Origin: Vibrio gazogenes
Lineage (GTDB): Bacteria; Pseudomonadota; Gammaproteobacteria; Enterobacterales; Vibrionaceae
Reading direction: 5' to 3'
Assembly (NCBI RefSeq): GCF_023920225.1
Contig: NZ_CP092587.1
Location: 1,240,001 to 1,304,000, forward strand
DNA: 64,000 nucleotides
This document shows positions 44,561-55,818 of this stretch, in pieces; the stretch's first letter is position 1; every line of letters begins with the position of its first letter. The translations under genes were made by a program, and so were the position numbers. The notes beneath the pieces were generated by a model, which ran no database searches, was not told the origin of the DNA, and worked only from the letters and a program-made list of their open reading frames with translations.

Positions 44561-46363
44561 TTATGAGGCAGTTTCAGGTGAGGGGGGAGGTGTCGTCGGT
44601 AACTGAATGCTGAACCGTGCGCCGCCAAGCGGTGATGATGAGGCATTCAGTTGCCCGCCCATACTCTGTATAATTTGTTGAGAGATCGACAAGCCCAGCC
44701 CAAGCCCATTCTTTTTGGTGGTATAGAAGGGATCAAACAACTGGGATAATGTTTTATCACCTAAACCTTCTCCGTTATCGTCAATATGAATGGTGAGCTG
44801 GCGGTTGTCTTCAGTAAAACTGAGGATGAGCTGTTTATCCGGACGATCATCAAGTGCCTGAATGGCATTGGTCAAAAGATTAATCAGTACTTGTTCCAAA
44901 TGAATCGGATTGATATTCAACCAGATGGGGTGTTCCGCAGGTTGGATCTCGAAATGGACAAGGTTTGATTTTATTTGTGACTGAATTAATTCTTTGGTCG
45001 ATAAGAGAATAGGGTAGAGCTGGACGACGGCACGCTCATCATGATCTGATTTGCGGGCAAAAGAACGCAACTGGGTGCTTATTTTCGCCATTCTTTCCGT
45101 CAGCCCTGAGATGCGATTCAAGTTGTCGTCTGCCCGTTCAATTTTACCGCTGGCCAGAAAACGGCGGCCATTATCTGCGAAGCTGCGGATTGCTGCGAGT
45201 GGGTTATTCAGTTCATGACTGATACTGGCAGACATTTGTCCAAGCACAGCGAGTTTTGCGGCCTGAATCAATTCATCTTGTGTTTGTCGCAGTCGCTGTT
45301 CAGTTTTACTCCGTTCTTCGATCTCAAGGTGTAGCTTCGCGGTTCTTTCCATCACTAAAAACTCAAGCTTTTGCTTTGCTTCAGACTGAAGCTGTTCAAT
45401 CTGGCGCAATTTATTTTTACGGTGATGAATGAGCAACATAATGAGATAGATAATGGCAAATACCATGCATGAAATGACCACAAAAGCGAAGCTCGTCCAA
45501 AAGACCTGAATTTTCGGTGACAGCACGCGAATATTGAGCGGGATGTTTTTCAAAGGACGGCTGCTGACAATGAAATCTCCTTTAATCCAGCTCTGTTTTG
45601 GGTCAATCCATTCGGTAGTCGCTTGATCCATTTTTCCGAGTAATCCCAGTGATTGTATCGTTTTATCGAGATACTGACGGGAATGAAAGATTTCAGTGCG
45701 GATTTCTGGATCAATGAAGGTGACACTTTTGAACAGCCAGTTCGGCTGACTTGACATAAAAATAATGCTGTGCGGATCGGTGGCGACAAAGTAGCTGTTT
45801 GTGCTTTTCCAATTCTCTTCAATTGACGAGAGATCCATTTTTACGACCACGACACCGAGAATCGTCGCGGCATAAGTCACTGGGTAGGCATAGTAGTATC
45901 CGCGTTCACCGGACGTTGAGCCAAGCGCATAGTATTGGCTCTCTTTACCTTGAACGGCCACTTGAAAGTACGGACGCCAATTGAAATTTCTGCCAATAAA
46001 TGAGCGTGTCAGATTCCAGTTACTTGCGGCAATCGTATTGCCATGAATATCGAGAAGGTAGGTATCAGAGGCTTTAATGGCATTATTAACCTGTTCAAGA
46101 TAGTGATTGGTGATATTGATTTGAGCGGAGTTGTCTGCCATCGTTAATGCATCAACCAGTTTTTTGTCTTTGGCGAGTAGCTGGGGAATATGGGCGAACT
46201 TATCCAGTTTAGTGACCACATGGCTGGCGAAACGTTCTAATTGTGCTTGATGTTCACTGAGCAAAGTTTGATAGCTATACTGCCATACAAGATGCGCACC
46301 GTACGCTGTCGTGAGAAAAAAAACGACGACAAAAATCACATTGAATCGGAACTTAGATAACAT
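44561..46363 (-). CDS. dctB: C4-dicarboxylate sensor histidine kinase DctB
   Basis: A 600-aa membrane kinase. TM1 (~8-25), a periplasmic dCache-type domain (~30-290) with GRNFNWRPYFQVAVQGK and SGERGYYYAYPV, TM2 (~295-318), and a coiled coil. The H-box is SISHELNNPLAAIRSF, with N, G1 (DDNGEG), F (LFDPFYTTK) and G2 (GLGLGLSIS) boxes at the C-terminus. Upstream of dctD by 9 nt, so the two are one operon. Confidence 0.95.
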   Translation of the reverse strand: MLSKFRFNVIFVVVFFLTTAYGAHLVWQYSYQTLLSEHQAQLERFASHVVTKLDKFAHIPQLLAKDKKLVDALTMADNSAQINITNHYLEQVNNAIKASDTYLLDIHGNTIAASNWNLTRSFIGRNFNWRPYFQVAVQGKESQYYALGSTSGERGYYYAYPVTYAATILGVVVVKMDLSSIEENWKSTNSYFVATDPHSIIFMSSQPNWLFKSVTFIDPEIRTEIFHSRQYLDKTIQSLGLLGKMDQATTEWIDPKQSWIKGDFIVSSRPLKNIPLNIRVLSPKIQVFWTSFAFVVISCMVFAIIYLIMLLIHHRKNKLRQIEQLQSEAKQKLEFLVMERTAKLHLEIEERSKTEQRLRQTQDELIQAAKLAVLGQMSASISHELNNPLAAIRSFADNGRRFLASGKIERADDNLNRISGLTERMAKISTQLRSFARKSDHDERAVVQLYPILLSTKELIQSQIKSNLVHFEIQPAEHPIWLNINPIHLEQVLINLLTNAIQALDDRPDKQLILSFTEDNRQLTIHIDDNGEGLGDKTLSQLFDPFYTTKKNGLGLGLSISQQIIQSMGGQLNASSSPLGGARFSIQLPTTPPPSPETAS

Positions 46364-46505
46364 CGTTGCACTTGTCGGTGAGAAGAGGCTGTCTTTTATT
46401 TTACGGGGTTTGTCTGAAGAACGGTGATAAACGGTTTCGGGAAGAGCGAAAAAGTAAGATCAGGATCTCTTTTTCAATATTTCACTGAAAAAAAGCAGCT
46501 TTTCC

Positions 46506-46533
46506 CTTGAAAAGAACAATTTTATCCCCAACC
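46506..46533 (+). promoter_or_regulatory. Putative sigma-32 (heat-shock) promoter ahead of tig
   Basis: CTTGAAA, 13 nt, CCCCAACC, close to the consensus CTTGAAA-N13/14-CCCCATNT. It lies within the 497-bp dctB-tig spacer and would give a leader over 300 nt long. The rest of that spacer shows no ORF or RNA I can name. Confidence 0.45.
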
Positions 46534-46860
46534 TGTCAATTTACGAAGCAATTCGGATAAGATTTTGTGAGGCAGGAGAATAAATTCTGAGCATCAGGTG
46601 TTCGTCTGCTGAGATAGACTCGACAGTTGTAGCTCTGGTCGTTAGAATGTCGCGTCTAAAAAGTATGTCCTGAGTCTGATGGGAGCATATCTGGGGGTAT
46701 CTCCTATTGTGGAGCGATGATTACTCCACATTACTGCTCACTATTTTATTTCGTTATAGATGTACTCTGAAAGAGTACGGAACATGGATGCAGCCGAGAT
46801 CAGCACGATCTAGGCTCATGATGCTCAGAAGAACTGAGCCAGTTTTGAGGTTTATATAGA

Positions 46861-48165
46861 ATGCAAGTTACTGTTGAAACGCTAGAAGGCCTACAACGCC
46901 GTCTGAATATTACTGTTCCTGCTGCTAACATCGAAGATGCTGTTACAGCAGAACTGCGCAACATCGCAAAAAACCGTCGTTTCGATGGCTTCCGTAAAGG
47001 CAAAGTGCCAATGAAAATGGTTGCTAAGATGTATGGCAAAGCAGTACGTCAGGATATCCTTGGTGAAGTGATGCAGCGTCACTTTATCGAAGCGATTATC
47101 CAAGAAAAAGTGAACCCTGCTGGCGCGCCAACATTTACTCCTGTTGAAGATGAAGAGAATAAAGACTTAGTTTTTAACGCGACGTTTGAAGTTTATCCAG
47201 AAGTTGAGTTGAAAGGCTTGGACAATATCGAAGTCGAGAAGCCGAACGTTGCGGTAAAAGATGAAGATGTGGCAGAGATGCTTGAAACACTGCGTAAGCA
47301 GCAAGCAACGTGGACAGAAGTTGACGCAGCGGCTGAAGAAGGCAAGCGTGTCACACTTGATTTTGTCGGTACAATTGATGGTGAAGCTTTTGAAGGTGGT
47401 AAAGCTGAAGACTTCGCTCTGGAAATGGGCGCTGGCCGTATGATTCCTGGGTTTGAAGATGGCATCGTTGGTAAAACTGCTGGTATGGAGTTTGAAATCG
47501 ACGTGACTTTCCCTGAAGACTACCACGCTGAAAACCTGAAAGGTAAAGCGGCAAAATTTGCAATTAAAATCAGCAAAGTTGAAGAGCGTGAATTACCGGA
47601 ATTGAACGATGAATTCGTCGCGAAATTCGGTGTGAGCGAAGGCGGTGTTGAAGCACTTCGTGCTGAAGTTCGTAAGAATATGGAACGCGAGCTCAAGCAA
47701 GCTGTGAAACAGCGTATCAAGCAGCAAGCGATTGATGGTTTGGTCAAAGAAAATGACATCGATGTACCGTCTGCCCTGATCGACCAAGAAATCGAAGTGC
47801 TTCGTCAGCAAGCTGCACAACGTTTCGGTGGTAATCCTGAAGCAGCCGCACAGCTGCCTCGCGAATTGTTTGAAGAACAAGCAAAACGCCGTGTTGTCGT
47901 TGGTTTACTGTTGGGTGAAGTGATCAAAGCTGATGAACTGAAAGCTGATGACGAAAAAGTAAAAGCGCTGATCGAAGACATGGCAACTGCCTATGAAGAT
48001 CCGCAAGAAGTTGTGACATATTATGAGCAAAACGAAGAGCTCATGAATAACATGCGTAACGTTGCACTTGAAGAGCAAGCTATTGATGCACTCCTTGCTA
48101 AAGCAAAAATTTCTGAGAAAGATGTAAGCTTCAACGAGCTGATGAATTCTCAGAACGCTGCTTAA
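46861..48165 (+). CDS. tig: Trigger factor (ribosome-associated chaperone and PPIase)
   Basis: A 434-aa chaperone. N-terminal ribosome-binding domain with the signature [18 protein letters not shown]-type PPIase domain (~150-245, [23 protein letters not shown] and GFEDGIVG), and the C-terminal helical chaperone arms. Length and order are normal. First gene of the conserved tig-clpP-clpX-lon block. A weak hairpin separates it from clpP. Confidence 0.97.
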   Translation: MQVTVETLEGLQRRLNITVPAANIEDAVTAELRNIAKNRRFDGFRKGKVPMKMVAKMYGKAVRQDILGEVMQRHFIEAIIQEKVNPAGAPTFTPVEDEENKDLVFNATFEVYPEVELKGLDNIEVEKPNVAVKDEDVAEMLETLRKQQATWTEVDAAAEEGKRVTLDFVGTIDGEAFEGGKAEDFALEMGAGRMIPGFEDGIVGKTAGMEFEIDVTFPEDYHAENLKGKAAKFAIKISKVEERELPELNDEFVAKFGVSEGGVEALRAEVRKNMERELKQAVKQRIKQQAIDGLVKENDIDVPSALIDQEIEVLRQQAAQRFGGNPEAAAQLPRELFEEQAKRRVVVGLLLGEVIKADELKADDEKVKALIEDMATAYEDPQEVVTYYEQNEELMNNMRNVALEEQAIDALLAKAKISEKDVSFNELMNSQNAA

Positions 48166-48217
48166 TTAAGCAATATGTATCATAGAAGGTTGACTAAAGG
48201 TTAACTATTCTGATAAC

Positions 48218-48257
48218 AATGGTCCGCATGATGTCCGTCATTCGGGCCATTTATTTT
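48218..48257 (+). terminator. Weak hairpin terminator between tig and clpP
   Basis: TGGTCCG / CGGGCCA arms (one G-T pair), a 16-nt loop, then TTTATTTT. Probably attenuates rather than fully stops. Confidence 0.5.
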
Positions 48258-48271
48258 AGGGATATAAGAAT

Positions 48272-48898
48272 ATGAGCTACCAAGAAAAAAATGAAATGTC
48301 GTCAATCATGAACGCCTTAGTACCCATGGTGGTAGAGCAAACCTCCCGAGGAGAGCGCTCTTACGATATTTATTCCCGTCTGCTGAAAGAGCGTATTATC
48401 TTTTTGACCGGTCAGGTTGAAGATCAGATGGCAAATCTTATCGTGGCTCAGCTCCTGTTCCTGGAATCAGAAAATCCGGATAAAGATATCTTTTTGTATA
48501 TCAATTCCCCGGGGGGAAGCGTTGATGCCGGATTGTCGATTTATGATACCATGGAGTTCATCAAACCTGATGTGAGTACAGTTTGTATGGGTCAGGCATG
48601 TTCTATGGGGTCGTTTTTATTAGCAGGCGGAACCGCTGGAAAACGCTTCATGTTGCCGAATGCGCGTGCAATGATGCATCAACCGTCAGGTGGTTTTGGC
48701 GGTCAGGCATCTGATATTCAGATTCATACGCAGGAAATTTTGAAGATTAAACAAAAATTGAATGAGCTTCTTGCCAAACATACCGGACAGCCACTAGATG
48801 TGATTGAACGTGATACCGATCGGGATAACTTTATGTCTGCACAACAAGCGGTCGATTATGGTCTGGTTGATGCAGTATTGACACATCGAGGCAAATAG
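48272..48898 (+). CDS. clpP: ATP-dependent Clp protease proteolytic subunit ClpP
   Basis: 208 aa. Catalytic Ser in [11 protein letters not shown] (GQACSMGS), His in [10 protein letters not shown] and Asp in [12 protein letters not shown]-terminal [20 protein letters not shown], the processing/axial-loop region, is canonical. It pairs with ClpX, whose gene starts 86 bp later, to degrade tagged proteins. This is the housekeeping copy. Confidence 0.97.
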   Translation: MSYQEKNEMSSIMNALVPMVVEQTSRGERSYDIYSRLLKERIIFLTGQVEDQMANLIVAQLLFLESENPDKDIFLYINSPGGSVDAGLSIYDTMEFIKPDVSTVCMGQACSMGSFLLAGGTAGKRFMLPNARAMMHQPSGGFGGQASDIQIHTQEILKIKQKLNELLAKHTGQPLDVIERDTDRDNFMSAQQAVDYGLVDAVLTHRGK

Positions 48899-48984
48899 GC
48901 TGATAGTGCGCTTCATTTGAATAGCGCAATTTGATACAAATTGATATAAACTCAGCATATGGATAAAGGCTAAGAGGTTAGCGA

Positions 48985-50259
48985 ATGACAGATAAAAGCA
49001 AAGAGAGTGGTAAATTGTTGTACTGCTCTTTCTGTGGCAAAAGCCAACACGAAGTTCGCAAACTGATCGCAGGTCCTTCTGTTTACATTTGTGATGAATG
49101 TGTCGATCTATGTAACGACATTATACGAGAAGAAATTAAGGATGCACTTCCGAAGAAAGAGTCAACGGCATTGCCAACGCCGCATGAAATTCGGGATCAT
49201 CTTAATGACTATGTGATTGGTCAAGAGCACGCGAAAAAGGTGCTTGCGGTCGCTGTCTATAATCACTACAAGCGTCTGCGGAATGGTGATAAGACAAGTG
49301 AAGGCGTTGAACTAGGTAAGAGTAATATCCTGCTGATTGGGCCGACAGGTAGCGGTAAGACTTTATTGGCTGAAACACTGGCTCGCTTTTTGGATGTGCC
49401 ATTTACGATGGCGGATGCGACAACACTAACCGAAGCTGGTTACGTCGGGGAAGACGTTGAAAACATTATCCAAAAGCTACTGCAAAAATGTGATTACGAT
49501 GTTGCCAAGGCAGAGCGGGGGATTGTTTACATTGATGAAATCGATAAGATCTCACGTAAGTCCGAAAACCCATCGATCACTCGGGATGTGTCCGGTGAAG
49601 GTGTGCAGCAAGCCTTGTTGAAACTCATTGAAGGGACGGTTGCATCTGTTCCGCCTCAAGGCGGCAGAAAGCACCCACAACAAGAATTCTTGCAAGTTGA
49701 TACATCAAAAATCTTGTTTATCTGTGGCGGTGCATTTGCCGGGTTGGACAAAGTCATCGAGCAACGGGTCGCGACAGGAACGGGGATAGGCTTTGGTGCT
49801 GAAGTCCGTTCTAAAGATGAAATCAAGACCGTCGGTGAACTGTTTACTCAGGTCGAACCGGAAGACTTAGTGAAATATGGGTTAATTCCCGAATTCATTG
49901 GTCGTCTCCCCGTGACTGCAACACTGACGGAATTGGATGAAGCCGCATTGATTCAGATTCTTTGTGAACCGAAGAATGCGCTGACCAAACAGTACGGTGC
50001 GCTTTTCGAACTTGAAGATGTTGATTTAGAGTTTAGAGAAGATGCACTACGTGCTATTGCTAAAAAAGCAATGATGCGTAAAACAGGTGCTCGTGGATTG
50101 CGTTCGATTCTTGAGGGTGTGTTGTTAGAAACAATGTATGAGTTACCATCAGTTAATGATGTGAGCAAGGTTGTCATTGACGAGTCGGTAATTAATGGTG
50201 AGTCTACACCGTTACTCATCTATTCCAACAATGAAAATCAGGCCGCAGGTGCCGAATAA
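48985..50259 (+). CDS. clpX: ATP-dependent Clp protease ATP-binding subunit ClpX
   Basis: A 424-aa AAA+ unfoldase. The N-terminal zinc domain has CSFCGK and CDECVDLC. Walker A is GPTGSGKT, Walker [10 protein letters not shown], with the pore loop YVGEDVE and the ClpP-docking IGF loop as GIGFG. The C-terminal small domain is complete. TAAGAGG precedes the ATG. A terminator follows, separating it from lon. Confidence 0.98.
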   Translation: MTDKSKESGKLLYCSFCGKSQHEVRKLIAGPSVYICDECVDLCNDIIREEIKDALPKKESTALPTPHEIRDHLNDYVIGQEHAKKVLAVAVYNHYKRLRNGDKTSEGVELGKSNILLIGPTGSGKTLLAETLARFLDVPFTMADATTLTEAGYVGEDVENIIQKLLQKCDYDVAKAERGIVYIDEIDKISRKSENPSITRDVSGEGVQQALLKLIEGTVASVPPQGGRKHPQQEFLQVDTSKILFICGGAFAGLDKVIEQRVATGTGIGFGAEVRSKDEIKTVGELFTQVEPEDLVKYGLIPEFIGRLPVTATLTELDEAALIQILCEPKNALTKQYGALFELEDVDLEFREDALRAIAKKAMMRKTGARGLRSILEGVLLETMYELPSVNDVSKVVIDESVINGESTPLLIYSNNENQAAGAE

Positions 50260-50275
50260 TTCAGCAAAGTCTCAC

Positions 50276-50305
50276 GAAGGAGGTATGATTACCTCCTTTT
50301 TTTTA
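50276..50305 (+). terminator. Rho-independent terminator of clpX
   Basis: AAGGAGGTA / TACCTCCTT with a 4-nt loop and T8. Confidence 0.92.
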
Positions 50306-50312
50306 TTCTACG

Positions 50313-50340
50313 ATTGAATCCCATTGTTTAGACCCCATAT
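50313..50340 (+). promoter_or_regulatory. Sigma-32 (heat-shock) promoter of lon
   Basis: ATTGAAT, 13 nt, CCCCATAT, near the consensus CTTGAAA-N13/14-CCCCATNT, ending 35 nt before the lon start. lon is heat-shock controlled in relatives. Confidence 0.7.
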
Positions 50341-50375
50341 ACTGCCATATAGACAGAAGCGGAAGAGAGAAGAAT

Positions 50376-52727
50376 ATGAACTTGGAACGTTCCGAGCGTA
50401 TAGAGATCCCCGTATTGCCACTGCGAGACGTTGTGGTTTATCCACATATGGTTATTCCTTTATTTGTTGGCCGAGAAAAATCAATCCAATGTCTTGAAGC
50501 TGCAATGGACAATGATAAGCAGGTTCTTTTAGTTGCTCAAAAGAAAGCTGAAACGGATGAGCCAGCCATTGATGACTTGTTTGATGTCGGCACGGTCGCG
50601 ACGATTTTACAACTCCTGAAGTTACCTGATGGTACAGTTAAAGTGCTTGTTGAAGGGCAACAACGTGCACAGGTTGAATCTTTTGTTGAAGGTGATTTTT
50701 TCTCTGCGCAGGCTCGCTACTTAATCACACCTGAATTAGATGAAAAAGAGCAAGAAGTGATTGTTCGCAGCGCGATTAATCAGTTTGAAGGGTTTATTAA
50801 GCTCAATAAGAAAATCCCACCAGAAGTTTTAACCGCTTTAAATGGCATCGATGAAGCTGCTCGTTTGGCTGACACGATTGCTGCCCATATGCCTTTGAAA
50901 CTTGTGGATAAACAGCAAGTTCTTGAAATTCTTGATGTAGTTGAACGTCTGGAATTTTTGATGGGCCAGATGGAATCTGAAATTGATTTGCTACAGGTTG
51001 AGAAGCGTATTCGCAACCGAGTGAAGAAACAGATGGAGAAATCCCAGCGTGAGTATTATCTGAATGAGCAGATGAAAGCGATTCAGAAAGAGCTGGGGGA
51101 AATGGATGATGCGCCTGATGAATTTGAGACATTGAAGAAGAAAATTGAAGATTCGAAGATGCCTCAAGAAGCACGTGAAAAGACCGAGCAGGAGCTCCAG
51201 AAACTGAAGATGATGTCTCCGATGTCTGCTGAAGCAACGGTAGTCCGGAGCTATATCGACTGGATGGTGAATGTTCCTTGGTCGAAGCGCTCGAAAGTGA
51301 AAAAAGATCTGGCAAAAGCTGAAGTGATTTTAAATGAAGATCACTATGGGCTGGAGCGGGTTAAAGAGCGTATTTTAGAGTATCTTGCGGTTCAAAATCG
51401 TATTCAGAAATTGAAAGGCCCGATTCTTTGTTTGGTTGGTCCTCCGGGTGTTGGTAAAACATCTCTGGGGCGCTCTATTGCCGCCGCGACTGGACGAAAA
51501 TATACCCGTATGGCATTGGGTGGTGTTCGCGATGAAGCTGAAATTCGTGGCCATCGGCGTACCTATATTGGTTCGCTGCCGGGTAAGCTGATACAGAAAA
51601 TGTCCAAAGTTGGTGTAAAAAACCCACTGTTCCTCTTGGATGAGATTGATAAAATGTCATCGGATATGAGAGGTGATCCGTCATCAGCATTGCTTGAGGT
51701 ACTTGATCCTGAGCAAAACAACGCATTTAACGATCACTATCTGGAAGTCGATTATGATCTGTCTGACGTGATGTTCGTGGCAACCTCAAATTCAATGAAT
51801 ATCCCCGGACCTCTTCTTGACCGAATGGAAGTGATTCGTCTCTCGGGATATACCGAAGATGAAAAATTGAATATTGCCAAACGTCATCTTGTTTCTAAAC
51901 AGGTTGAACGAAACGGTCTGAAACAGTCAGAAATTGAGATTGATGACTCTGCGATTATCGGCATTATTCGGTACTACACCAGAGAAGCTGGTGTCCGGAA
52001 TTTAGAACGAGAAATTTCAAAAATTTGCCGTAAAGCCGTGAAGAAGATTTTGTTGGATAAAGATATCAAGCTTGTGACGGTTGCGCAGGACAACTTGAAA
52101 GAATTCTTAGGCGTACAGCGGTTTGATTTCGGTAAAGCGGAAGAAAGTAACCGTATTGGTCAGGTGACGGGCCTTGCTTGGACGGAAGTCGGTGGCGATC
52201 TGTTAACCATTGAAGCGCAGTCTATGGTTGGTAAAGGAAAACTGACACAGACCGGTTCGTTGGGCGATGTCATGCAAGAGTCTATTCAAGCGGCAATGAC
52301 AGTGGTTCGATCACGTGCAGAAAAATTGGGGATCAATAGTGATTTCCACGAAAAACGCGATATCCATGTGCACGTTCCTGAAGGTGCAACACCGAAAGAT
52401 GGTCCAAGTGCTGGTACCGCAATGTGTACTGCTTTTGTTTCTTGTCTTACGGGTAACCCTGTGAAAGCTGATGTTGCAATGACTGGTGAGATTACATTAC
52501 GGGGTGAAGTCTTACCGATTGGTGGTTTGAAAGAAAAATTACTTGCCGCTCATCGAGGTGGGATAAAAACTGTTTTGATTCCAAAAGATAATGAACGGGA
52601 TCTGGAAGAAATTCCTGAAAATGTTATCGCAGATCTAAAAGTTATTCCTGTGCAATGGATTGACGAAGTTCTGACCGTGGCTCTGGAGCGCCCCCCGTTA
52701 GGGGTTGAGTTTGAGTCTCAAAAATAG
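50376..52727 (+). CDS. lon: ATP-dependent protease La
   Basis: A 783-aa LonA protease. The N-terminal domain opens [30 protein letters not shown]+ module: Walker [10 protein letters not shown], Walker [10 protein letters not shown]. The C-terminal Ser-Lys dyad protease has [14 protein letters not shown] (Ser) and [14 protein letters not shown] (Lys). Length is as expected. Single-gene unit with its own heat-shock promoter and terminator. Confidence 0.98.
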   Translation: MNLERSERIEIPVLPLRDVVVYPHMVIPLFVGREKSIQCLEAAMDNDKQVLLVAQKKAETDEPAIDDLFDVGTVATILQLLKLPDGTVKVLVEGQQRAQVESFVEGDFFSAQARYLITPELDEKEQEVIVRSAINQFEGFIKLNKKIPPEVLTALNGIDEAARLADTIAAHMPLKLVDKQQVLEILDVVERLEFLMGQMESEIDLLQVEKRIRNRVKKQMEKSQREYYLNEQMKAIQKELGEMDDAPDEFETLKKKIEDSKMPQEAREKTEQELQKLKMMSPMSAEATVVRSYIDWMVNVPWSKRSKVKKDLAKAEVILNEDHYGLERVKERILEYLAVQNRIQKLKGPILCLVGPPGVGKTSLGRSIAAATGRKYTRMALGGVRDEAEIRGHRRTYIGSLPGKLIQKMSKVGVKNPLFLLDEIDKMSSDMRGDPSSALLEVLDPEQNNAFNDHYLEVDYDLSDVMFVATSNSMNIPGPLLDRMEVIRLSGYTEDEKLNIAKRHLVSKQVERNGLKQSEIEIDDSAIIGIIRYYTREAGVRNLEREISKICRKAVKKILLDKDIKLVTVAQDNLKEFLGVQRFDFGKAEESNRIGQVTGLAWTEVGGDLLTIEAQSMVGKGKLTQTGSLGDVMQESIQAAMTVVRSRAEKLGINSDFHEKRDIHVHVPEGATPKDGPSAGTAMCTAFVSCLTGNPVKADVAMTGEITLRGEVLPIGGLKEKLLAAHRGGIKTVLIPKDNERDLEEIPENVIADLKVIPVQWIDEVLTVALERPPLGVEFESQK

Positions 52728-52756
52728 TGATGTATAGCAAAAATAACTAAAAGTTT

Positions 52757-52795
52757 ACGCTGATTAGCATAAAAAGGCTTGTCAGCGTTTTTTTT
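52757..52795 (+). terminator. Rho-independent terminator of lon
   Basis: ACGCTGA / TCAGCGT arms with an 18-nt loop, followed by T8. Two further hairpins (GCCATAG/CTATGGC and GGCTTAA/TTTAAGCC) lie before hupB. Confidence 0.75.
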
Positions 52796-52919
52796 GGAGG
52801 CCATAGTTACTGACTATGGCTTAAGCCCTGATACAACAAGGCTTTAAGCCATTTTTCGGACTTAATGGAACAAAAAATCACCTTTAAATATAACGATAGG
52901 TGAAGAAAGGGGAATCACA

Positions 52920-53192
52920 GTGAATAAAACACAATTAATCGATAAAATTGCGTCAGATGCTGAAATCTCTAAAGCATCTGCGGGCCGTGCTCTTGATGCA
53001 TTCATTGATGCAGTGGGTGGTACACTTGAGTCTGGTGAGCAAGTTGCTCTGGTTGGGTTTGGTACATTCAGTGTTCGTACTCGCGCAGCCCGCACTGGCC
53101 GTAACCCGAAAACAGGGGATGAGATCCAAATCCCTGAAGCTAAAGTACCGGCTTTCAAAGCTGGTAAAGCATTGAAAGACGCGTGTAACTAA
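52920..53192 (+). CDS. hupB: DNA-binding protein HU-beta
   Basis: A 90-aa nucleoid protein. [19 protein letters not shown] opening, [21 protein letters not shown] with the DNA-intercalating arm (R-N-P), and the end [15 protein letters not shown] start with AAAGGGG upstream. Position between lon and ppiD identifies it as HU-beta rather than HU-alpha. Confidence 0.96.
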   Translation: MNKTQLIDKIASDAEISKASAGRALDAFIDAVGGTLESGEQVALVGFGTFSVRTRAARTGRNPKTGDEIQIPEAKVPAFKAGKALKDACN

Positions 53193-53249
53193 TTTGGTTG
53201 CACAGAATTTTGCTAATTGAGGCAAAATTAAGTCAAACGTTTTGAAAAT

Positions 53250-53281
53250 ATGCGCATCGTAGTGATGCGCATTTCTTTTTT
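53250..53281 (+). terminator. Rho-independent terminator of hupB
   Basis: ATGCGCATC / GATGCGCAT arms, 5-nt loop, then TTCTTTTTT. Confidence 0.88.
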
Positions 53282-53441
53282 CTGATATTATCGCGTCATT
53301 CGCTTTGAATTTAGTTGGTTCTGAAAACTATCAGTTGTGAAAGTCTTTTGATGATGAAAATCATTGAGTTCTGAAAGGTTGTTTTGAGAAACAGAGTATT
53401 TTATTGAGTAAGTGGCCATTAAGCCGGAGAATGATTAAATT

Positions 53442-55295
53442 ATGATGGATCGGTTGCGCGAGGGTGTGAATAGCATCGCGATTAAGATTATCCTTGGGTT
53501 GATAATCTTATCATTTGTATTTGCGGGAGTCAGTAGCTACCTTGTCGGTGGTAGTAATAATGCAGCAGCAAAGGTTGGAGGCACAAAGATAAGCCGGGCA
53601 GAATTCGAGCAAGCTTATCAGAATGAGCGGAACCGAATGCAATCACAATTAGGAGATTACTTCTCGAACCTGCTTGCAGACCCGAGTTATGTGGCATCTT
53701 TCCGCCGTTCTGTATTAGATAAAATGGTGAATGATGTTCTACTTGAACAACATGCTGAAGCATTGGGTTTAAGAATTAGTGATGAACAGGTTCGTCAGGC
53801 CATTGTAGACATGCCGCAATTCCAGTCAGACGGCAAATTTGATCAAAATATTTATCAAACTGCATTGCGCAGGGCAGGTTTTTCTCCTGATTCTTTTGCA
53901 ACATTCCTAAGAAGTGATTTATTACGTAATCAACTTCTGACTGCGGTTCAATCGAGTGACTTTACTCTGGGTGGTGAAGTAGATACTCAGGCCGCATTAT
54001 TTGCGCAGAAACGAGAAATCAGAACGATTAAACTTGCTACGGATGACTATGCGAAGAAGATTCAGCTTAGTGACGAAGATTTGAATGCATATTACAAATC
54101 TCATGAAGACCATTTCATGCGTCCGGAGCAATTTAAAATCTCCTACCTTGAACTTTCAGCAGACAAACTGAAGTCATCAATCAAAGTTACTGATGATGAA
54201 GCTGAAAAATATTATCAGGATCATGCAGATCAATATGCAACCAAAGCACAGCGTAAAGTCAGCCATATTCTGGTGAAAGATGAGAAGCAGGCCGATGCTT
54301 TACTAAAACAGCTGCAAGAAGGTGCTGACTTCTCAAAACTGGCAAAAGAGGATTCTCAAGATCCGGGAAGTGCTAGCAAGGGAGGCGAGCTGGATTGGTT
54401 TGAAAAAGGTGTCATGGATCCTGCGTTTGAAAAAGCGGCATTTGCGCTGAAAAAAGTAGGTGACCTCTCTGGTGTTGTGAAATCAAATTTTGGCTATCAC
54501 ATCATCAAGTTAGATGCAATGAAACCCGCTCAAGTTAAACCTTTCACAGCCGTCAAAGATGATGTGATTGCATCCATTCGTGATGAGCGGGCACTTGACC
54601 GTTTTTATCAATTACAGAATGATCTTGAGAAAGTTGCTTTTGAAAGCCCTGATTCTCTGGATGAAGCTGCCAAAGCTATTCAAGAGAAAGTTCATACCAC
54701 TGATTTTGTGTCGTTGACGGATTTGCCAGAGATTCTGCGTGCTGCACCCGTTCAAAAAGCGCTGAATAACCCAGAAGTCAAAAATGAAGGTTTGAACTCT
54801 TCTGTGGTTGAAGTGGCGCCTGAAGATGTTGTGGTTGTTCGTATTGAAGAGAGTCGCCCGGAAACACTATTGTCTTTCGATACAGTGAAAGCGCAGGTTG
54901 TTGAGGGGCTATCTAAAGTCAAGGCTGAGCAGCAAACAGAAGCGATTGCTGAGAAAGTGCTGGCTGGTTTAAAACAGGGAGATATGACAGCGCTTAAGAA
55001 AAATCAGCTCAAATTTGGTGAATTAACCATGATTGATCGAAGTTCACCGTTGGCACGGTCAGTTTTTGCTATGCAAAAACCACAAGATGGTCAGCCTGTC
55101 TACGGACAGACAAAAGATCGTCAAGGAAACATTGTACTAGTTGAGTTAACGAAGGTTGAATCGACAACGGATAAGCAATTAACGCAACAATTGGCTGTCC
55201 AAATGCAACGTTTGAATCGTCAACAGGATCTCACCGGTCTCTTGAATATCTTAAGAGAGCAAACTGATATTGACTATTATCTTGCGACTCAGTGA
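53442..55295 (+). CDS. ppiD: Periplasmic folding chaperone PpiD (parvulin-type)
   Basis: 617 aa, anchored by one N-terminal helix (IKIILGLIILSFVFAGVSSYL). A SurA-N-like chaperone part follows (GGTKISRAEFEQAYQNERNR). The parvulin domain (~265-355) has RKVSHILVKDE, LAKEDSQDPGSASKGGELDWFEKG and SNFGYHIIKLD. PpiD associates with SecYEG and helps newly exported proteins. In conserved order between hupB and comEA. Confidence 0.95.
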   Translation: MMDRLREGVNSIAIKIILGLIILSFVFAGVSSYLVGGSNNAAAKVGGTKISRAEFEQAYQNERNRMQSQLGDYFSNLLADPSYVASFRRSVLDKMVNDVLLEQHAEALGLRISDEQVRQAIVDMPQFQSDGKFDQNIYQTALRRAGFSPDSFATFLRSDLLRNQLLTAVQSSDFTLGGEVDTQAALFAQKREIRTIKLATDDYAKKIQLSDEDLNAYYKSHEDHFMRPEQFKISYLELSADKLKSSIKVTDDEAEKYYQDHADQYATKAQRKVSHILVKDEKQADALLKQLQEGADFSKLAKEDSQDPGSASKGGELDWFEKGVMDPAFEKAAFALKKVGDLSGVVKSNFGYHIIKLDAMKPAQVKPFTAVKDDVIASIRDERALDRFYQLQNDLEKVAFESPDSLDEAAKAIQEKVHTTDFVSLTDLPEILRAAPVQKALNNPEVKNEGLNSSVVEVAPEDVVVVRIEESRPETLLSFDTVKAQVVEGLSKVKAEQQTEAIAEKVLAGLKQGDMTALKKNQLKFGELTMIDRSSPLARSVFAMQKPQDGQPVYGQTKDRQGNIVLVELTKVESTTDKQLTQQLAVQMQRLNRQQDLTGLLNILREQTDIDYYLATQ

Positions 55296-55327
55296 TAAGC
55301 CGGATGTAATTGATATGTTTGTTGAGG

Positions 55328-55351
55328 CGGGCTACTTTTGTAGCCCGTTTT
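55328..55351 (+). terminator. Rho-independent terminator of ppiD
   Basis: CGGGCTAC / GTAGCCCG arms, 4-nt loop, T4. Confidence 0.88.
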
Positions 55352-55394
55352 AATTTATATCAGTCAGTCTCGTATTTTTAATAGGCTAAGCTAG

Positions 55395-55736
<342 letters not shown>

Positions 55737-55818
55737 TGGCGAGCATTGCTTAGATAGAACAATTCGGATAAAAAACAGTGCTGTTATTGATGGTAGATTC
55801 ATATTTAATGTGAGTCGA

